Assembly: GCF_004011695.2 (NCBI RefSeq)
Contig: NC_082415.1
Span: 62,001-126,000, forward strand
Direction of reading: 5' to 3'
Source: Ascochyta rabiei
Lineage: Eukaryota > Ascomycota > Dothideomycetes > Pleosporales > Didymellaceae
DNA length: 64,000 nt
Under the pieces are notes generated by a model. The model searched no databases. It had not been told where the DNA came from and was given only the letters and a program-made list of their open reading frames with translations. This document shows, piece after piece, positions 61,960 to 64,000 of the stretch (the stretch's first letter is position 1; each line of letters opens with the position of its first letter). The translations under genes and the position numbers were made by a program.

Positions 61960-64000
61960 CAGTCCAGTGGAAGCAACCAGGGAAATGGGAAGCCCTAGTC
62001 GCCAACCTTTCCCACCTACGACTGGGGCCGGAAACCAAAGGGAAGCAGACCCGCATAGCGGTCACTGTCCAGCTAATTAACTCTAAGGGCAACCCTAAAA
62101 CTCTCCGGGCCCTGTACGACTCAGGCTCGGAACTGAACCTCATCGCCGCACAGGTAGCCATAGACCTAGGACTCAACCCGGCGGGGACTGACCAGCGACC
62201 GAACGCGGTGGTCCTAGACGATATAAAGCTGTCGTTAATTAAGCAGTACCAGTTGACGATGGTCTGCCACAACAGCAAGGGAACACCTAAAACAGTTGGG
62301 CCAACCAAATTCTGGTCTACACCATTTGTTGGGTACGACCTAGTATTGGGGTATCTATGGCTGGCTGAGGCAGACCCATGTATCCGTTTCTCCACAGGAA
62401 CCTACGAGTGGTTCACTGACGACGTCGAGAGAGTCCAGCTGGTGACCGCCGAACAATTGTTCAGTGATCTGGAGCCAGGCGAGCAGCCATACCTGCTACA
62501 GCCCGAGAGTCTGGGCATGGGTGGTCCAGCGGACGTCCATCGGACGGACGCCGGACAGACGCCGGACGCGCCCCTCGCCGAATGGTCAAGGATCATGGCA
62601 GTGGGAATCGACGGCGGCCCTATCCCAGAAGATGACGCCCCAGATATGGAGGAGCTCAAGTATGTGCCAGAGCACCTCCATCACAAGTGGTTTGCCTTCA
62701 GCAAACGGCAGACAAGTGTGTTGGCACCACACCAGGAGTATGATCACTCCATAGATATCGAGGCTGGTGCCAAGGTTCCTAACCTCCCGATCTATAACCT
62801 GTCCCGCCGAGAGCTGGATATACTCCGGGAATACCTCGAGGCGGCACAGGAGAGGGGCTAGATCCGCCCAAGCAAGTCGCCGGCGGGAGCCCCCATCCTG
62901 TTCGTCCCCAAACCCGATGGTACTATGAGACTGTGCGTCGATTACCGGGGATTGAACAAGATAACCATCAAGAACCGGTATCCTATCCCACTGGTGAGCG
63001 AAATGATGGATCGACTGTCGAAAGCGAAGGTCTTCACTAAGCTGGATCTACGTGACGCCTATCACAGGCTCCAGATCAAGGAGGGCAATGAGTGGAAGAC
63101 CGCGTTCAAGACGCGATACGGTCATTTCGAATACCTGGTCATGCCGTTCAGGCTGGCCAACGCACCAGCCACGTTCCAATCCTATATCTACTGAGCCCTG
63201 GGAGGCTTACTGGATAGGATCTGCGTGGTGTACCTGGACGACATCCTTATCTATTCCCAGAACGAGGAGGACCACAACAAGCACGTCGAGGAGGTCCTAG
63301 ATTGTCTGGTTGAGTGGGGGATGTTCGCGAAGGCAAGCAAATGCGTCTTCTCCAGTAAATCAGTAGAGTTTCTGGGATTTGTTATCACCCCAGACGGTGT
63401 GGTAATGGACCCTGAGAGGGTCCGTACCATCACCGAATGGCCCGAACCATCCAGTTATAAGGATATTCAAGTGTTCTTAGGCTTTGCCAACTTTTATCGG
63501 CGATTTATATTCAACTATTCAGGAATCGTCCGGCCGCTCATCGACCATATGACGGCCGCCCAGCGCCCGAAGGAGGACCGGGGGGTCCCCGGTCAAGAAG
63601 AGGGGGGGGCGAAACCGAAGAAGAGTTGGAAGGGACCAACAAAATGGTATAAACTATGGCACTGGCTAGAGGAAGCTCGCACGGCGTTCCTCACGATCAG
63701 GGAGAAGTTCACAGGGGCCCCAGTGCTTCAGCACTTTGACCCGAACAAGCCTATCATTGTCCTTACTGACGCGTCAGATTTCGCCATAGCAGCCATCCTG
63801 TTGCAACCCCAAACGTCCGACCTGGCCACAGAGCTTCACTGGAAGCCTGTGGCGTATTGGAGCCGGAAGTTCACGGGCCTATCTATCAGATGGCACACCC
63901 ACAATAAAGAACTGTCTGCGATTGTCAAAGCCTTTAGGCAATGGAGACACTATCTCGAACACGCCCCAGCGACGATCAGAGTACTCTCAGATTACAACAA
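61932..64000 (+). pseudogene. Gypsy pol (protease, reverse transcriptase, RNase H), partial
   Basis: In order: an aspartic protease with LYDSGSELNLI (about 62110), reverse transcriptase with [11 protein letters not shown] (62930), [10 protein letters not shown] and the catalytic VYLDDILIYS (about 63230), and the RNase H start VLTDASDFAIAAIL (about 63765). Early stops are TAG at 62859-62861 (where families have Trp or an aromatic before IRPS) and TGA at 63192-63194. From 63195 to the window edge the frame is open. Integrase is not in the window. The true pol start upstream of 61932 is uncertain. Confidence 0.8.

Larger units (their letters stand above)
60434..64000 (+). mobile_element. Ty3/gypsy retrotransposon, lightly mutated, cut by window end
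   Basis: Gag and pol run left to right with protease, reverse transcriptase and RNase H in Ty3/gypsy order; integrase and the 3' LTR would lie beyond the window. Base composition is near normal. Only about six early stops are seen, so it is much younger, or less exposed to RIP, than the other elements. It starts 1.16 kb upstream of the PKS-NRPS start codon and points away from it. Confidence 0.85.

Noticed and set aside
1..64000. tRNA, rRNA or other structured RNA genes
   Set aside because: No cloverleaf with A and B boxes or rRNA-like conserved blocks were noticed by eye; a tRNAscan or Infernal run would be needed to be sure.

Overview
The window looks like a chromosome arm of a filamentous ascomycete (Pezizomycotina). 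The signs are short GT-AG introns, a fungal iterative PKS-NRPS megasynthase, a C2H2 + Zn(II)2Cys6 regulator, Ty1/copia, Ty3/gypsy, Fot1/pogo and hAT-type elements, and pervasive repeat-induced point mutation (RIP). RIP shows as CpA-to-TpA change: repeats are AT-rich and TpA-rich, and their reading frames are broken almost only where Gln or Trp codons became TAA, TAG or TGA.

Layout. 1-18828 is an AT-rich nest of transposons. One old copia element (about 801-17890, minus strand) is interrupted by a pogo-like element (990-2836), a hAT-type foldback element (3363-3893), a pogo-like element (6362-8224) abutting an 862-bp insertion (8227-9088), a younger copia (9591-14784) and another pogo-like element (15114-16976). 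It sits against the end of a gypsy element (LTR 18167-18828). 18829-24175 is a normal-composition island with a decayed transcription-factor gene (minus, 19045-21157) divergent from an intact FAD monooxygenase gene (plus, 22547-23948). 24175-45132 is a second nest: a pogo fragment, a solo copia LTR, a gag remnant split by a copia (26882-31995), a gypsy element (33305-38157) and a copia (38158-45132) that itself carries a pogo-like element (38343-40206). 45133-46191 holds three RIP-mutated tandem copies derived from the 3' end of the adjacent megasynthase gene.

46192-59275 (minus) is an apparently intact two-exon PKS-NRPS of 4230 residues: KS-MAT-DH-MT-ER0-KR-ACP-C-A-T-R*. Its only intron (391 bp) is a minisatellite and lies inside the KS domain. 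From about 60434 to the window end is a lightly mutated Ty3/gypsy element (LTR, gag, pol), cut off by the window edge.

The PKS-NRPS, the monooxygenase and the dead regulator could be pieces of one secondary-metabolite cluster split by transposon growth; this is inference, since about 22 kb of transposons separates them and no other tailoring gene is visible. Gene models were made by eye from splice signals and domain continuity. Element boundaries rest on target-site duplications and terminal repeats read directly from the sequence.
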